Shown: positions 40,899 through 41,100 of the stretch, piece after piece
Layout of the letters: every line of letters starts with the position of its first letter
How positions within the stretch are numbered: the first letter of the stretch is position 1
NCBI GenBank assembly: GCA_009780115.1
Contig: WRAQ01000028.1
Coordinates: forward strand, 1 to 41,100
Reading direction: 5' to 3'
From: Lachnospiraceae bacterium
GTDB lineage: Bacteria; Bacillota; Clostridia; Lachnospirales; Lachnospiraceae
Length of the DNA: 41,100 nt
Notes under the pieces: generated by a model
What the model saw: only the letters and a program-made list of their open reading frames with translations
The model's database searches: none
What the model was told of the DNA's origin: nothing
Position numbers and translations under genes: made by a program

Positions 40899-40927
40899 AT
40901 TATAGCTTACTAGTTTGCTGCTGTCAA
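40899..40927 (-). promoter_or_regulatory. tRNA-Trp promoter
   Basis: On the minus strand TTGACA (40927-40922) and TATAAT (40904-40899) are perfect consensus with a 17-nt spacer, 18 nt before the tRNA. The -35 box overlaps the stop codon of the partial frame upstream. Confidence 0.88.
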
Positions 40928-41100
40928 CGCAAATTTTCTAATAGTTCAGCAATCCGCTCGATTTTGTTACTGTTCAGGGCAAGCCGTAAACAGCAACAAA
41001 TGTGCACACAAATCGCAAAAACGCGATTTGGCGCTATCACAACTCGGGATTTTGCGCAAAATACGCGCAAAACACCTCGCGGAATAGTGACGTCTGAACA
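40924..41100 (-). CDS. Possible 3' end of a minus-strand gene, partly made of repeat sequence
   Basis: The frame is open from the window edge to TGA at 40926-40924 (58 codons plus stop). The last residues (LNSNKIERIAELLENLR) look like an ordinary charged amphipathic helix. The part before (cysteine-rich IAPNRVFAICVHICCC) is encoded by a hairpin-rich repeat (AAATCGC/GCGATTT and TTTTGCGC/GCGCAAAA stems), so it may be a repeat inserted into a gene end or a chance frame. I do not recognise the protein. Confidence 0.3.
   Translation of the reverse strand, partial: CSDVTIPRGVLRVFCAKSRVVIAPNRVFAICVHICCCLRLALNSNKIERIAELLENLR
40985..41100. repeat. Hairpin-rich element at the right edge
   Basis: Two clean stems, AAATCGC/GCGATTT (about 41010-41029) and TTTTGCGC/GCGCAAAA (about 41052-41074), lie between TGTTCAG (about 40972) and CTGAACA at the very end, which are inverted. 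Part of it (AGCAACA..TGT.CA.A.AAATCGC) resembles 3111-3133. It may continue beyond the window. Confidence 0.5.

Overview
The window looks like a chromosomal segment of an anaerobic low-to-medium G+C Firmicute, most likely a clostridium of the Lachnospiraceae type. The grounds are Gram-positive style ribosome binding sites (AGGAGG before most genes), many consensus sigma-A promoters, a lysine riboswitch, an oxygen-sensitive class III ribonucleotide reductase with NrdR boxes, and a clpC / small unknown protein / radA block familiar from that group. Codon choice is AT-leaning. I see no phage, plasmid, insertion sequence or CRISPR array. Assignment to family level is inference.

Layout. 1-2303: a consensus promoter, a lysine riboswitch with its terminator, an inverted repeat, then dapA-dapB (lysine/diaminopimelate synthesis). 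2304-5234: a multi-hairpin terminator region, a repeat-rich lipoprotein on the minus strand, an orphan HisA of the eukaryotic type, and a patatin-like lipase. 5266-12827: seven signalling genes in a row (HD-GYP response regulator, Hpt protein, PAS histidine kinase, response regulator with a degenerate HD domain, CheB, single-domain receiver, CheA-like kinase lacking the CheW-binding domain), with no receptor, CheW or CheR in the window. 12921-17419: an ORF6N/PLD-like DNA-binding protein carrying a long palindrome, a TPR lipoprotein and two Gfo/Idh/MocA oxidoreductases. 17559-22040: a TipAS-type MerR regulator (minus), then NrdR-boxed nrdD with a C-terminal redoxin domain, and a GNAT acetyltransferase. 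22191-25127: pyrF, an AlkC-like DNA glycosylase and pyrE. 25194-27830: two small membrane proteins and a long M29 aminopeptidase. 27938-31495: purE, purM, purN, purD. 31576-37840: a YvyF-like zinc protein, an SH3-domain membrane protein, clpC, a small unknown protein and radA. 38016-41100: a YcaQ/AlkX-type DNA glycosylase (minus) under an SOS-type promoter, a MazG-like pyrophosphohydrolase, an EcsC-flavodoxin fusion, tRNA-Trp (minus) and the 3' end of a minus-strand reading frame.

The most interesting points are: (1) the seven-gene chemotaxis-like phosphorelay, whose CheA ends after its ATPase domain and so cannot dock to CheW/receptor arrays in the known way; (2) three genes (hisA, the MerR gene, the ycaQ gene) where a good promoter places its -10 box exactly 6 nt before the ATG with no ribosome binding site, i.e. 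candidate leaderless mRNAs; (3) a LexA-type box inside the consensus promoter of the glycosylase gene; (4) dispersed palindromic repeat families that sit against stop codons, two of them with two clear copies here; (5) the EcsC-flavodoxin fusion coupled to a MazG-like enzyme.
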